From contig SUUE01000003.1 of assembly GCA_015062685.1 (NCBI GenBank), forward strand, positions 186,001 through 250,000: a DNA stretch of 64,000 nucleotides. Reading direction: 5' to 3'. Every line of letters starts with the position of its first letter. The stretch's first letter is position 1. The translations under genes and the position numbers were made by a program. Of this stretch, positions 8,896 through 17,739 are shown piece by piece. This DNA comes from Coriobacteriaceae bacterium (GTDB lineage: Bacteria > Actinomycetota > Coriobacteriia > Coriobacteriales > Eggerthellaceae). The notes beneath the pieces are model-generated. The model was given only the letters and a program-made list of their open reading frames with translations. It made no database searches and was not told where the DNA came from.

Positions 8896-10178
8896 AGAGG
8901 GCCATCGTAGTGGGGAGCGGCGCGGGCGGTTGCATGGCGGCAAGGGAGCTCGCGGGCCGCTTCGACGTGACGGTGCTCGAGGCCGGCACGGCGTTCGAGC
9001 CGTTCAAGTACAAGCTCGGCACGTTCGAACCGGCGCGCCGCGCGGGCCTGTTCCTGGACGAGCGGATGATTCGCCTGCTGTTTCCCGCCATGCGCGTCGT
9101 GAAGGCGCGCCAAGGGCTCGTTCACGTGGACGGCCGCTGCATAGGCGGCACGACGACGCTCGCCACCGGCAACGCCCTGCGCTACGACGGCGCCCTGCTG
9201 GACCTGGGCATAGACCTGTCCGAGGAGTTCGAGGAGATGAAGGGCGAGGTGCCCACGTCCCGCGATCATTACCGCAACTGGTCTGACCTCACGGTGCGCA
9301 TGTTCGCCGCCTTTGAAGACCTGGGATACGACCCCGTGGTCACGCCCAAGTTCATGGAGGACGCGGACCGGTGCGTCGCCTGCGGCCATTGCGTGCTCGG
9401 GTGCAAGTTCGGCGCGAAGTGGACGGCCGACCGCCTTCTCGAAGGAGTGCCGGGCGTAGAGGTGCGCGCCGGCTGCGAGGTGGAGCGCGTGATCATCGAG
9501 GGCGGCGAGGCCCGCGGCGTGGCCGCGAGGAGCGAGGGCCGGCTTCAGGAGCTCAAGGCCGACCTCGTGGTGCTCGCGGCTGGCGGCATGAACACGCCCG
9601 TCATCCTGAACGCTTCCGGCGTTCCCACCAAGCCCTCCTTCTTCGACGACCCCGTTATCTGCGTGGCCGCTCCCTGGCCTGATGCGAAGCTCGAGGCGCA
9701 GCTGCCCATGCCGTTCGTGTCGCAACGGCAGGACTACATCCTGTCGCCCTACTTCGACTGGCTGTCGTTCTTCTTCAACGGCAAATGGCGCCGCCCCGCG
9801 AGCGACATCATGAGCATCATGGTGAAGTACGCCGACAGCGAGGTGGGGTCATACGATGGACGGCGGCTCGACAAGCCCATGACCGAGCGAGATTCCGAGA
9901 TCGTCGAGCGGTCGGTGGAGGAGGCGAGCCGCGTGCTCGACTTCATGGGCGTGCCGCGCAGCGAGATGTTCCTCGGCACGTTGAACGCCGGCCACCCGGG
10001 CGGGTGCTTCCCGCTCACGGGGGCCGAGGCGGAAACGCTGCACCACGACGTGCTGCCGCCGAACCTTTACGTGGCGGACGCGAGCCTGCTGCCGCGCTCG
10101 ATGGGCAACCCCCCGATACTCACGATCATGGCGCTCGCGAAGCGCGTCGCCCGCAAGGCATCAGAGAAGATAGGCTAG
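8892..10178 (+). CDS. GMC-type FAD-dependent oxidoreductase with Cys cluster
   Basis: A 428-residue flavoprotein. The N-terminal VVGSGAGGCMAARELA is the Rossmann ADP-binding loop, and the C-terminal NLYVADASLLP followed by NPPILTIMALA is the typical GMC closing segment. A His-Pro-Gly-Gly stretch near residue 370 occupies the active-site region. Near residue 160 is CVACGHCVLGC, a ferredoxin-like cluster of four cysteines also present in some long-chain alcohol oxidases and related flavoproteins; it may bind an iron-sulfur centre. In an anaerobe it would work as a dehydrogenase, or in reverse as a reductase, rather than an oxidase. Start ATG overlaps the upstream stop by four bases. Probably acts on an alcohol, aldehyde or enone made by the upstream fusion enzyme. 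Confidence 0.8.
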   Translation: MKRAIVVGSGAGGCMAARELAGRFDVTVLEAGTAFEPFKYKLGTFEPARRAGLFLDERMIRLLFPAMRVVKARQGLVHVDGRCIGGTTTLATGNALRYDGALLDLGIDLSEEFEEMKGEVPTSRDHYRNWSDLTVRMFAAFEDLGYDPVVTPKFMEDADRCVACGHCVLGCKFGAKWTADRLLEGVPGVEVRAGCEVERVIIEGGEARGVAARSEGRLQELKADLVVLAAGGMNTPVILNASGVPTKPSFFDDPVICVAAPWPDAKLEAQLPMPFVSQRQDYILSPYFDWLSFFFNGKWRRPASDIMSIMVKYADSEVGSYDGRRLDKPMTERDSEIVERSVEEASRVLDFMGVPRSEMFLGTLNAGHPGGCFPLTGAEAETLHHDVLPPNLYVADASLLPRSMGNPPILTIMALAKRVARKASEKIG

Positions 10179-10185
10179 ATAGGTT

Positions 10186-11586
10186 ATGGACCGCATTGTT
10201 GAACTTATCGTACGCATGGTGTGCGCGGCAGCTGGCTGGGCGCGCATCCTGCCCGGCATCGATTACGCCAAGCACGCCCCCGGGGAGCCGTGGAAGATAC
10301 TGCTCGTCGGCTACAACGGCGCGCGCAACACCGGCTCGGACGTGCGCGTCGCCGCCCTCGCCGACCAGATCGAGGAGGCGCTCGGAACCGAGAACGTCGA
10401 GCTGTCGGTCATGACCATGGACGAGGCGAGCACCACCGTCTACTTCGACGGCAAGGTGCGCCAGGTGCAGTTCAGCACGCTGTTCTTCGGCGACCTGCTC
10501 AAGGCGTGCTCCGAGCACCATGCGGCCATCCTCTGCGAGGGCTCGACGTTCAAGAGCAAGTTCGCCGACGCGCTCACGCTGTACAACTGCCAAGCGGCGG
10601 GCGTCATGCGCGCGCAGGGGAAGCCCTGCTTCGCGTACGGCTCGGAGGTCGGCGACATGGAGCCCTACCTCGAGCGCACGGTGAGGGACCTGTGCACCGA
10701 CGTGCGGCTGGCGGTGAGGAGCCGGGGCTCGCTCGAGGAGCTCGCGCGCATCGGGATCGACGGCTTCCTGGGCACCGACACCGCATGGCGCTTCGACAGC
10801 AGCCGGGCGAGCGACGAGGCGCGGGAGCTCCTGCGCGCGGCGGGGTGGGACGGCGAGAGCCCGCTGCTGGGCATCGCGCCCGTCAACCCGTTCTGCTGGC
10901 CCGTGAAGCCTTCGCTGGGCAAGCTCGCGCGCGCCGTGGTGACGGGCGACCGCAAGCTCCAGTTCCAAAGCTGGTATTTCTTCAGCTGGTCGGACGAACG
11001 CGAGCGCAAGTTCCATGCCTATCTGGACGCCCTCGCGGAAGCATGCTCGACATTCGTTGCCGAGCGCGGTTTCCAGCCGGTCATCTTCGGCATGGAGAAG
11101 CTCGATGCCGAGGCGTGCCGGCTGCTGGGCGAGAGGCTCGGCGGCGCGGCCCCCATATTCCTGTCGAGCGAACATGACGGCTTCGTCATGTCGAAGCTCC
11201 TGCGGTCGCTCACCCTCCTGGTCACGTCGCGCTACCATGCGCAGGTGCTCGCAACGGCGGCGTACGTGCCCACGGTGGCCGTCTCGATGGACGAGCGCCT
11301 GGACAACCTGGCAGGCGAGCTGAGGGCCGACCCGAACCTGCTGCTCCACGTGGATGACGCCGACCTCGGGCCGCGCGTCTTGGTGGCGTTGGACCACGCA
11401 TGCGACAACGCGGCCTCCCTACGGGAGGGCCTTGCCGAGGCGTATGGCGAGGTTTGCGCGAAGCTCGACGATATGGGCGATTGGTTCGTCCGCGAAATCT
11501 CGAGCGTCGAGGGCTATTCTTCCGTTTCCGCGTCGCCGGCCTTGTCCTTGTCCTCCCCGATGCGGGCGTGCAATGCGAGGACGTAG
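10186..11586 (+). CDS. Polysaccharide pyruvyl transferase-like protein
   Basis: A 466-residue protein. Residues about 35-60 contain ILLVGYNGARNTGSD, the glycine/asparagine-rich start motif of the CsaB/WcaK-like pyruvyl transferase family (PF04230), and residues about 325-365 contain the downstream VTSRYHAQVLA motif of the same family. These enzymes move a pyruvyl group from PEP onto cell-wall sugars. It begins seven bases after the GMC gene stop and is the last gene of the operon. The final roughly 25 residues are Ser/Ala-rich and lie inside the convergent radical SAM gene, an overlap of 73 bases, so the true C-terminus may have been extended by loss of an earlier stop. It could attach or decorate the operon's product at the envelope. 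Confidence 0.75.
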   Translation: MDRIVELIVRMVCAAAGWARILPGIDYAKHAPGEPWKILLVGYNGARNTGSDVRVAALADQIEEALGTENVELSVMTMDEASTTVYFDGKVRQVQFSTLFFGDLLKACSEHHAAILCEGSTFKSKFADALTLYNCQAAGVMRAQGKPCFAYGSEVGDMEPYLERTVRDLCTDVRLAVRSRGSLEELARIGIDGFLGTDTAWRFDSSRASDEARELLRAAGWDGESPLLGIAPVNPFCWPVKPSLGKLARAVVTGDRKLQFQSWYFFSWSDERERKFHAYLDALAEACSTFVAERGFQPVIFGMEKLDAEACRLLGERLGGAAPIFLSSEHDGFVMSKLLRSLTLLVTSRYHAQVLATAAYVPTVAVSMDERLDNLAGELRADPNLLLHVDDADLGPRVLVALDHACDNAASLREGLAEAYGEVCAKLDDMGDWFVREISSVEGYSSVSASPALSLSSPMRACNART

Positions 11587-12884
11587 CTTTCGGGGTCGTC
11601 TCTGAAGGCGATGCACTGCCGGCTACCGAAGAGCCGCTTGTGGGGGCAGCCTCCTACGCAGGTCGGGAGCCATATGCATTCGCGGCATTCCTCGTCGGGC
11701 ACCGGGCACGCGGTGTTGAGGTACATCGTGAGGTTGTCGGCGTTGCTCGCGCTGCCGAACGGGTCGGTGGGGTCCCAATCGCGGGCGGTGCCGAACGAGA
11801 TCTCCGGCTTGTCGACTGCTTCCCAGCATTTCTGCAAGTTGCCACTGGCGTCGATCCCGACGACCCATAGGTTGTGGGCACCGCAGTAGTGCCCGCGCCC
11901 TGTGGCGAAGCGCCCGGCCTCCTGGATGACGCCGATTTCGCTCGCGTCGCTTTCGCAGAGCAGGCCGACTTGCTTGCCGCGCTCGTCTGCGGTGTTGCTT
12001 CCGGTTACCGGTGCCGGGTAGTAGTGGAGTTCGTTGCCGGACTCTTTCGCCAGCTTCTCGATGAAGCTTCTCAGGTCGTCAACTTCAGCATGATTGCCAT
12101 CGTGGACGTTGTGACGCACGCTCACCCGGAAGGGGAACTTGAGGTTGCGGAGGTTGGACGTGATACGGTCAAAGGTGGGGCCGCCGCCTGCCAGGTAACG
12201 CGTGGCGTCGTGGGTGGCTCCGAGGCCGTCGATGGTGACCTGGCACGATTTCACCTTGCATCGCTCGAGCATATCCACGATTTCCTGTGTGAGCAGGTAG
12301 CCGTTCGTGATGATGCCCGCACTGTATTCGCCCCCGCTCTCTTCTGCAAGCTCCACGAGGCGCCCTGACAGCGATTCGATGATCTCGGGGGCGAGGAGCG
12401 GCTCGCCCCCGAACCAGGTGACGTGAATGTCGCTGGAGTGGCTTGCCTCGATCATGCGCTTCACGAGGGCTATGACGTCGTCCTGGACCTCCGGCGACAT
12501 CTTCCCGGCGAAATGGTCTTCGAAGCAATAGGGGCAGTCGAAGTTGCAGCCCATGGTGGGGCAGATGGTCAGCCCGATTCCCCGGGAGCTCGCGCAGGTG
12601 CCCCTGCCCATGACCTCGAGCGCGGCCCTCTCGTCGAATTTGGCGATGATGCCTCGCTTCGCGAAGCGCTCGATTATGGGGTGGTTCTCGTCGAGCTCCT
12701 CGAGCACGCTCAGAAGGTAGCACTCGATGGGGGTGTATTCGGCGCAGTTGCCCTTGAAGAGGTTGGCGATGGCCGTCATCTTGCTGTCGGGCACCTTTGC
12801 GAACAGGTTGTAGCGCGATGCGTGCCAGCCTGCTTCTCCCGCCGTGCGCGATTCTTGCTTCAGTTCGAGATCCTTGGCGCTCAT
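11514..12884 (-). CDS. Radical SAM protein with SPASM domain
   Basis: A 456-residue radical SAM enzyme. The [4Fe-4S]-SAM motif CNFDCPYC gives Cys 113, 117 and 120, followed by the GGEPL motif in WFGGEPLLAPE (about residue 158). The C-terminus carries a Cys-rich SPASM region, CRECIWLPTCVGGC, then a further Cys, for auxiliary clusters. This layout is that of anaerobic sulfatase maturases and of RiPP-modifying enzymes. Start chosen at the ATG preceded by GGGGGAGG. No candidate precursor peptide was found next to it. It lies just downstream of the TorD gene on the same strand with its own candidate -10, so a link to the DMSO-reductase operon is likely but unproved. Confidence 0.88.
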   Translation of the reverse strand: MSAKDLELKQESRTAGEAGWHASRYNLFAKVPDSKMTAIANLFKGNCAEYTPIECYLLSVLEELDENHPIIERFAKRGIIAKFDERAALEVMGRGTCASSRGIGLTICPTMGCNFDCPYCFEDHFAGKMSPEVQDDVIALVKRMIEASHSSDIHVTWFGGEPLLAPEIIESLSGRLVELAEESGGEYSAGIITNGYLLTQEIVDMLERCKVKSCQVTIDGLGATHDATRYLAGGGPTFDRITSNLRNLKFPFRVSVRHNVHDGNHAEVDDLRSFIEKLAKESGNELHYYPAPVTGSNTADERGKQVGLLCESDASEIGVIQEAGRFATGRGHYCGAHNLWVVGIDASGNLQKCWEAVDKPEISFGTARDWDPTDPFGSASNADNLTMYLNTACPVPDEECRECIWLPTCVGGCPHKRLFGSRQCIAFRDDPESYVLALHARIGEDKDKAGDAETEE

Positions 12885-12917
12885 GCAGCCTCCCCCGATC
12901 GTGTTTCCCTATGGGTC

Positions 12918-12923
12918 ATTGTA
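12918..12923 (-). promoter_or_regulatory. Candidate -10 for the SPASM radical SAM gene
   Basis: Reads TACAAT on the minus strand, about 34 bases ahead of the ATG. There is no clear -35. It suggests the radical SAM gene is transcribed at least partly on its own rather than only as the tail of the reductase operon. Confidence 0.3.
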
Positions 12924-13032
12924 CGCGATGGGAGGGCTGTCCGTTTCGGGCGCGAGGAATGATACCGGGACGTTTCGTTTCGAGGTGCTGCGCAGGCCCC
13001 CGAAGGGTCACGGCCTGCCGGGGCGACCGCTC

Positions 13033-13701
13033 TTAGCGCGAGAGCGGGGCCTCGCGGGGGGTCCAGCCGAAGCGCTGCTGCCAGTCGGCGAGCGTCACCT
13101 GGGCGAGCTGGCCCAGCGCAGCGTAGAAGGGCGAGGGGAGCGGCGCGGGCACGTTGGCCATGGGCGGCTCGGGGTTCTGGTCCTGGGCGGCTTGCGTGAA
13201 GAGCTCGAGGAACCTGCCGGACCACGGCAGCAGGTGGTCTTCGAAGAGCACCTTGATCTGCTCATCTTCCACGCCGTTGTTGACGGCCCACGAGGCCATG
13301 AGGAGCATCAGCCCGAACTGGTCTTCGGGCTCCTTGTCCTTGAGGTTGATCTTGACGAGGTTGTCGCGCATCCATTGGCGCACGGCGAGCGTCTCGTTCC
13401 CGAACAGGACGCCCTCGGGGTCGGTGTAGACGGATCCCCATGCGGGGGCGGGTAGCTTGTACGGGCCGATGAAGAAGCGGTTGTAGCTCTCGTGCAGGCG
13501 CTCGGGGCCCTCTTCCTCGACGCTTCGTGCGAGCGCGGCTATGAGGTCGGATGCCTCGGGCTGGCCGAACCCCCAGCTATCCCCGGTATCGGGCATGGCG
13601 AGCCACGCGAGCACGCCTTGGTTCTCCTCTGCCGTGGGGTCGTGGTAGAACAGCGTTCCCAGAACTGCTGCGCTCTGCGCGATTTGCTGGTAGGTGCCCA
13701 T
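13033..13701 (-). CDS. TorD/DmsD-family redox enzyme maturation chaperone
   Basis: A 222-residue mostly helical protein. The middle part, ESYNRFFIGPYKLPAPAWGS followed by a Tyr-Thr-Asp stretch, matches the conserved core of the TorD/DmsD family (the YxxLFxGPxxLxxPPWxSVY region). Later DNLVKINLKDKEPED and a helix-rich tail also fit. Such chaperones bind the Tat signal of molybdoenzyme catalytic subunits and help cofactor insertion. It is the last gene of the minus-strand DmsA-B-C run and most likely serves the DmsA encoded at 15277-17706. The ATG follows AAAGGAC. A perfect stem-loop separates it from the DmsC gene. Confidence 0.85.
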   Translation of the reverse strand: MGTYQQIAQSAAVLGTLFYHDPTAEENQGVLAWLAMPDTGDSWGFGQPEASDLIAALARSVEEEGPERLHESYNRFFIGPYKLPAPAWGSVYTDPEGVLFGNETLAVRQWMRDNLVKINLKDKEPEDQFGLMLLMASWAVNNGVEDEQIKVLFEDHLLPWSGRFLELFTQAAQDQNPEPPMANVPAPLPSPFYAALGQLAQVTLADWQQRFGWTPREAPLSR

Positions 13702-13722
13702 GCATGTGTCCTTTCAGGTGTT

Positions 13723-13751
13723 CAGAAGGCCGGCTGCGAGCCGGCCTTCTG
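13723..13751. terminator. Perfect 13-bp stem-loop between dmsC and torD
   Basis: Arms CAGAAGGCCGGCT and its exact complement surround a 3-base loop. It lacks a clear T-run on the minus strand, so it may attenuate rather than stop transcription, giving less chaperone than reductase. Confidence 0.5.
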
Positions 13752-13778
13752 CTACGTTAGGGGCGTAATCCGATACGC

Positions 13779-14642
13779 CTAGAATAAACCTACGTTCAGG
13801 AAGATGCCGTAGAAATCGATCCTGATCAGGAAGAGGGCGACGACCGCGAGCGCGCAGCCGACGGCGTAGAGTGCCTTGCTCCTGTTCCTGAATGCGGCGT
13901 GCAGCCAGGCGGCCACACCGGCGACGGCGCAGATGCTGCCCGCGATGGCGAACATGTTGTACTCGCCCATGAGCGCGGAAAGCGTGGCGCCCGCGGAGGA
14001 CGTGGCGGCAGAAGCCACGCCGGCCTGGGCGAACACGACCGCGATCGCGCCGAGCGCCCCGACGATGCCGCACGCGGCCAGGAGCAGCGTGCCGTTCTTG
14101 GCTTCCTGGTAGCCCGCGATGGCGAGGAGGAACGATGCGATGGCGCTGCCGCCGAGCAGGGCTGCGAAGAGCTGGCCCAGCGGGGCGAACGCGGTGTTCC
14201 AGGTGGGGACAGTGGGGATCATGTAGGCGAGGCCGGTGAAAACCGCGCTCACGAGGCCCAGGACGCACACCGCAGCGCCGAAGCCGAGGTGCAGGCCCTT
14301 GGCTGGGTGCTTCGCGATGGCCACGATAGCGTAGACGATGGCCACGGCGGCGCTGACGCCGCACACGACGATCTCGTTGGAGAGCGGGGAGCGGCCGAAG
14401 CCGTTGGCCATGCCGAAGATGTGGCTGGCGGAGCTCACGTGCAGGATGGCGGAAACCAGGCCGATGACGATCATCGCGACCGGCACCAGGAGCAGCATGT
14501 CGGCCTTCTGGCCCGCTTCCTCCTCGTTGCCCGTGGCGAACCCGCGCACGACGCCGGTGAGGCCGGCGGCGGTGACGCCCAGCGGAACCAGCAAGGAGAA
14601 GATGAGCAGGGCAACTTCGCCCGAAGCGTTTGCAAGCAACAT
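13779..14642 (-). CDS. dmsC: DmsC-like membrane anchor subunit
   Basis: A 287-residue protein with about eight membrane helices. The GFGRSPLSNEI segment near residue 85 is the hallmark of DmsC anchors, which hold the catalytic subunits in the membrane and oxidise quinol. The ATG at 14642 shares one base with the stop of the upstream DmsB gene (TAATG), so B and C are coupled. Same motif is found in the second anchor at 19484-20350, so the two are paralogues. The natural electron acceptor of the complex could be DMSO, TMAO or another S- or N-oxide. Confidence 0.88.
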   Translation of the reverse strand: MLLANASGEVALLIFSLLVPLGVTAAGLTGVVRGFATGNEEEAGQKADMLLLVPVAMIVIGLVSAILHVSSASHIFGMANGFGRSPLSNEIVVCGVSAAVAIVYAIVAIAKHPAKGLHLGFGAAVCVLGLVSAVFTGLAYMIPTVPTWNTAFAPLGQLFAALLGGSAIASFLLAIAGYQEAKNGTLLLAACGIVGALGAIAVVFAQAGVASAATSSAGATLSALMGEYNMFAIAGSICAVAGVAAWLHAAFRNRSKALYAVGCALAVVALFLIRIDFYGIFLNVGLF

Positions 14643-15262
14643 TACATGACCTCCTTCGGGTTCACGAGCTCGCCTTCGTCGGTGCCGCCGTTCTTGGAGA
14701 CGGGGCAGGCCTTGAAGATGGTGGTGGGGTTGGTGAGGGACGGGTCGGGCATGGGCGCGAGCCACTCGCTGTCGCCGTACTTGGCCTTCATCTCGCTCGT
14801 CGGCCCGAAGTCGAGCGCGTAGAGCGGGCAGGCGTCAACGCAGATGGGGTTCTCGCCGTTGGCGACGCGGTTCGCGCAGGCGTCGCACTTGCGCATCTGG
14901 CCGAGCTCCTGGTCGAACGAGGGAACGTTGTAGGGGCAGGCCATGGAGCAGTACTTGCAGCCGACGCAGCGGTCGTGGTCGACGGACACGAAGCCCATGT
15001 CGTCCTTGTGCATGGCGCCTGTGGGGCACACCTGCGTGCACACGGGGTTGTCGCAGTGGTTGCAGTTCACGGACGTGTAGTAGCCCCACACGTTGTGAGT
15101 CCAGCATCCGTTTGCGTCCTGCGAGAACTCGCCGCCCTCGTACTCGTAGACCTTGCGGAAGGCCACTTCCGGCGAAAGGTCGTGGTAGTCCTTGCATGCC
15201 AGTTCGCAGGTCTTGCAGCCGGTGCAGCGAGAGGCATCGAAATAAAAAGTGTAATCAGCCAT
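14642..15262 (-). CDS. dmsB: DmsB-like electron-transfer subunit with four [4Fe-4S] clusters
   Basis: A 206-residue ferredoxin-like protein with four Cys motifs: CTGCKTCELAC near residue 14, CNHCDNPVCTQVCP, CVGCKYCSMACP, and CDACAN paired with CVDACP. This is the standard arrangement of DmsB/PsrB/NrfC subunits, which pass electrons from the membrane quinol site to the molybdopterin subunit. It sits between the catalytic gene (14 bases upstream) and the anchor gene. No signal peptide, as usual: it is carried out with the Tat-exported catalytic subunit. Confidence 0.93.
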   Translation of the reverse strand: MADYTFYFDASRCTGCKTCELACKDYHDLSPEVAFRKVYEYEGGEFSQDANGCWTHNVWGYYTSVNCNHCDNPVCTQVCPTGAMHKDDMGFVSVDHDRCVGCKYCSMACPYNVPSFDQELGQMRKCDACANRVANGENPICVDACPLYALDFGPTSEMKAKYGDSEWLAPMPDPSLTNPTTIFKACPVSKNGGTDEGELVNPKEVM

Positions 15263-15276
15263 TTCTCAAACCTCCC

Positions 15277-17706
15277 TTATTTCTTGATCTTGCGGACGCC
15301 GGCAATGTTGGAGTGCTGCGGGTTGCCCTTGGCAAGGGGCGAGGGGTGCATGTTGGTGAGCGTGTTGATGCAGCCGCCCTTGTCGATGCGGTCGCCGGAC
15401 ATGTCGGCATCGCGCCATGCGCCCTGCGGTATCGCGATCGAGCCGGGGATGATCCTCGGGGTGACCTTGGCCTGGATGTAGACCTCGCCGTGGTCGTTGA
15501 ACACGGAGACCATCTCGCCGTTCTCGATGCCGAGCTTCTTGGCGTCGATCGTGTTGATCCACACTTCCTGCGGCGCCGCCTGCTTGACGACGTCGATGCT
15601 GCCCCAGCTGGAGTGCGTGCGGGCCTTGTAGTGGAAGCCGATCAACGTGAAGGGCAGCTCGTCGGTGCAGTCCTCGTAGCTGTCCACGCCGGGGGTGTAG
15701 ATGGGGATGGCCGCCACGACGTCGCGCGGGTCGTCGAACTCCCAGGTCTCGCAGATCTTCTGGAGCTTCTCGGAGAAGATCTCGATCTTGCCGGACGGCG
15801 TGGTGAGCTTGTTGGCCTCGGGATCCTTGACGTAGTCGGCGAACGCCGGGGTGTAGCCCTTGGGGTTGCGGTAGTGGAACTCGCCGATCTTGTAGCCTTC
15901 CTCGTAGCTCGGCAGGCGCGGGTCCTTGGCGCGGGCGCCCTCGTAGAGCTCCTTGGTCCAGCCTTCCTGGTCCTTGCCGTCGAGGTACTTGTCCTTGACG
16001 CCCGCGGCTTCGCACAGGTCGGCGCACACGTCGAAGGAGGAGCGGCGCTCGAACTTCTCGCCTGTGGTCGCGGCGCTCGCGAACGTCACGGATGCCACGT
16101 CGCCGGACCAGCCGTCGTTGATGATGCCCTTCTGCTCGGCGCGCATGACGTCGGGAAGCAAAATGTCGGCGTACTTGGCGGCATCGTTCATGAGCGTCTC
16201 GAAGACGAGGATGAACTCGCACTTGCTCTCGTCAACGAGGATGTCGTGCGCGACGTTGGCGTCGGAGTGCTGGTTGGTGAAGCAGTTTCCGCCGTATTCC
16301 ACGAGGAACTTGATGTCGGTGGAGAGCTTGTCGGCGCCCTGGACGCCGTCGTGGAGCGCAGTCATCTCGTGGCCGTGGTCGATGGCGTCGGCCCAGGAGA
16401 AGATGGAGATCTTCGTCTTGCAGGGGTTGTCGCCGCCGATCCAGGGGATCGAGAAGCTGTAGGAGCCCACGTCGAGGCCCGAAGAGGTGCCCGGCTGGCC
16501 CAGCTTGCCCACGAGCAGCGGGAGCAGGGAGACCGCCAGGGCGGACAGCTCGCCGTTGGAGTGGCGCTGGATGCCGAGGTACTGGCCGACGAACGGGGCC
16601 TTCGCCTCGGCGAGCTCGTGCGCCAGCTTGATGATGCGCTCCTCGGGGATGAGGGTGACCTTGGCGGCCCAGGCCGGCGTCTTCTCGACCTTGTCATAGC
16701 CCTTGCCCATGACGTAGTCCTCGTAGGACATGTTCTTGCCCTTGTAGGCCTCGGGCATGGTCTCCTCGTCGAAGCCGACGCAGTACGTGTGGAGGAAGTC
16801 GCGTGCAACGAGCTCCTTGGAGATCAGCTCGTGTGCGATGCCCGCGACCAGCGCAGCGTCGGTGCCGGGGCGAATGGGCAGCCATTCGTCGTCGTTGTTG
16901 AACTTGGTGTCGGACATGCGGGGGTCAATGTGAATGTACTTCGCATTGGGGTTCGTGCGGTGAGCCCAGTTCCAGCCATGCTTCGCCTCGCCCGTGGAGC
17001 CCATCATGTTGTCGGAGGGCGCCCAGCCCATGAGCAGGACGAGGTCGGAATCCTGGATGGCCGCGGGGGTCGAGGAACCGCCCTTGCCCCACATGAACGG
17101 CTTGATGAAGGTCATTTGGGCCGAGGAGTAGGTGCCGTAGTATCCGAGGTAGCCGCCGGTGAGGCCGAGCCAGCGCCCGATGGGGCGGCCGGTCAGGCTG
17201 TACACGCCGGAGCCGAGGGTCCAGTAGACCGCCTCGGGGCCGTAGTTCTTGTACGTTTCCTGCAGCTTGTCGTTGATGGTCTGGATGGCTTCGTCCCAGC
17301 TGATGCGCTCGAACTTGCCCTCGCCGCGCCTGCCGACGCGCTTCATGGGGTACTTCAAGCGGTCGGGGTGGTTAATCCAGCGACGCACCGAACGCCCGCG
17401 CAGGCATGCGCGCTGGCGGCTCGTCTCCTCGTCGTCCCAGGCCTCGGTCTCGGACTGAATCCACTGGATCTCGTCGTCCTTGACGTGCATCCACAGGGGG
17501 CAGCGGCTCGCGCAGTTGCAGGAGCAGTGGCTCTGCACCACTTTCTCCTCTGCGGATTGCTGGTTGAGCTCGGCGGCGTATGCCGGCTCCACTTTTTCGA
17601 ACATGGTGTCCAGGGCCACGCCAGCTACGGCTGCCGTTGCGGCAGCTGCAGTGGTGCCTTTCATGAAGGCCCTGCGGGAGATTCCACCGTTCGCGTTGGA
17701 TCCCAT
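15277..17706 (-). CDS. dmsA: DMSO-reductase-family molybdopterin catalytic subunit, Tat-exported
   Basis: An 809-residue molybdopterin oxidoreductase. The start at 17706 was chosen because AGGAGGG precedes it and the following residues form a twin-arginine signal (SRRAFMKG at 10-17, then an Ala-rich stretch). An earlier in-frame start would bury this signal. After the signal lies a Cys-rich segment, CSCNCASRC, with a further Cys in RACLRGR, for one [4Fe-4S] cluster. Later come ISWDEA, a GxGxY-type pterin region, and the C-terminal molydopterin dinucleotide-binding domain ending in GAWRDAD. The operon is A-B-C-TorD. Which oxidised compound it reduces is not evident. A structured leader and an activator-like palindrome lie upstream. 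Confidence 0.9.
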   Translation of the reverse strand: MGSNANGGISRRAFMKGTTAAAATAAVAGVALDTMFEKVEPAYAAELNQQSAEEKVVQSHCSCNCASRCPLWMHVKDDEIQWIQSETEAWDDEETSRQRACLRGRSVRRWINHPDRLKYPMKRVGRRGEGKFERISWDEAIQTINDKLQETYKNYGPEAVYWTLGSGVYSLTGRPIGRWLGLTGGYLGYYGTYSSAQMTFIKPFMWGKGGSSTPAAIQDSDLVLLMGWAPSDNMMGSTGEAKHGWNWAHRTNPNAKYIHIDPRMSDTKFNNDDEWLPIRPGTDAALVAGIAHELISKELVARDFLHTYCVGFDEETMPEAYKGKNMSYEDYVMGKGYDKVEKTPAWAAKVTLIPEERIIKLAHELAEAKAPFVGQYLGIQRHSNGELSALAVSLLPLLVGKLGQPGTSSGLDVGSYSFSIPWIGGDNPCKTKISIFSWADAIDHGHEMTALHDGVQGADKLSTDIKFLVEYGGNCFTNQHSDANVAHDILVDESKCEFILVFETLMNDAAKYADILLPDVMRAEQKGIINDGWSGDVASVTFASAATTGEKFERRSSFDVCADLCEAAGVKDKYLDGKDQEGWTKELYEGARAKDPRLPSYEEGYKIGEFHYRNPKGYTPAFADYVKDPEANKLTTPSGKIEIFSEKLQKICETWEFDDPRDVVAAIPIYTPGVDSYEDCTDELPFTLIGFHYKARTHSSWGSIDVVKQAAPQEVWINTIDAKKLGIENGEMVSVFNDHGEVYIQAKVTPRIIPGSIAIPQGAWRDADMSGDRIDKGGCINTLTNMHPSPLAKGNPQHSNIAGVRKIKK

Positions 17707-17739
17707 AAATCCCTCCTCTTTTCTCTCTCGTCTTGCGCC

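Noticed and set aside
12885-13032. RiPP precursor peptide beside the SPASM radical SAM gene
   Set aside because: No short frame with start, ribosome site and Cys/core-like tail was found in this gap or near the torD gene.
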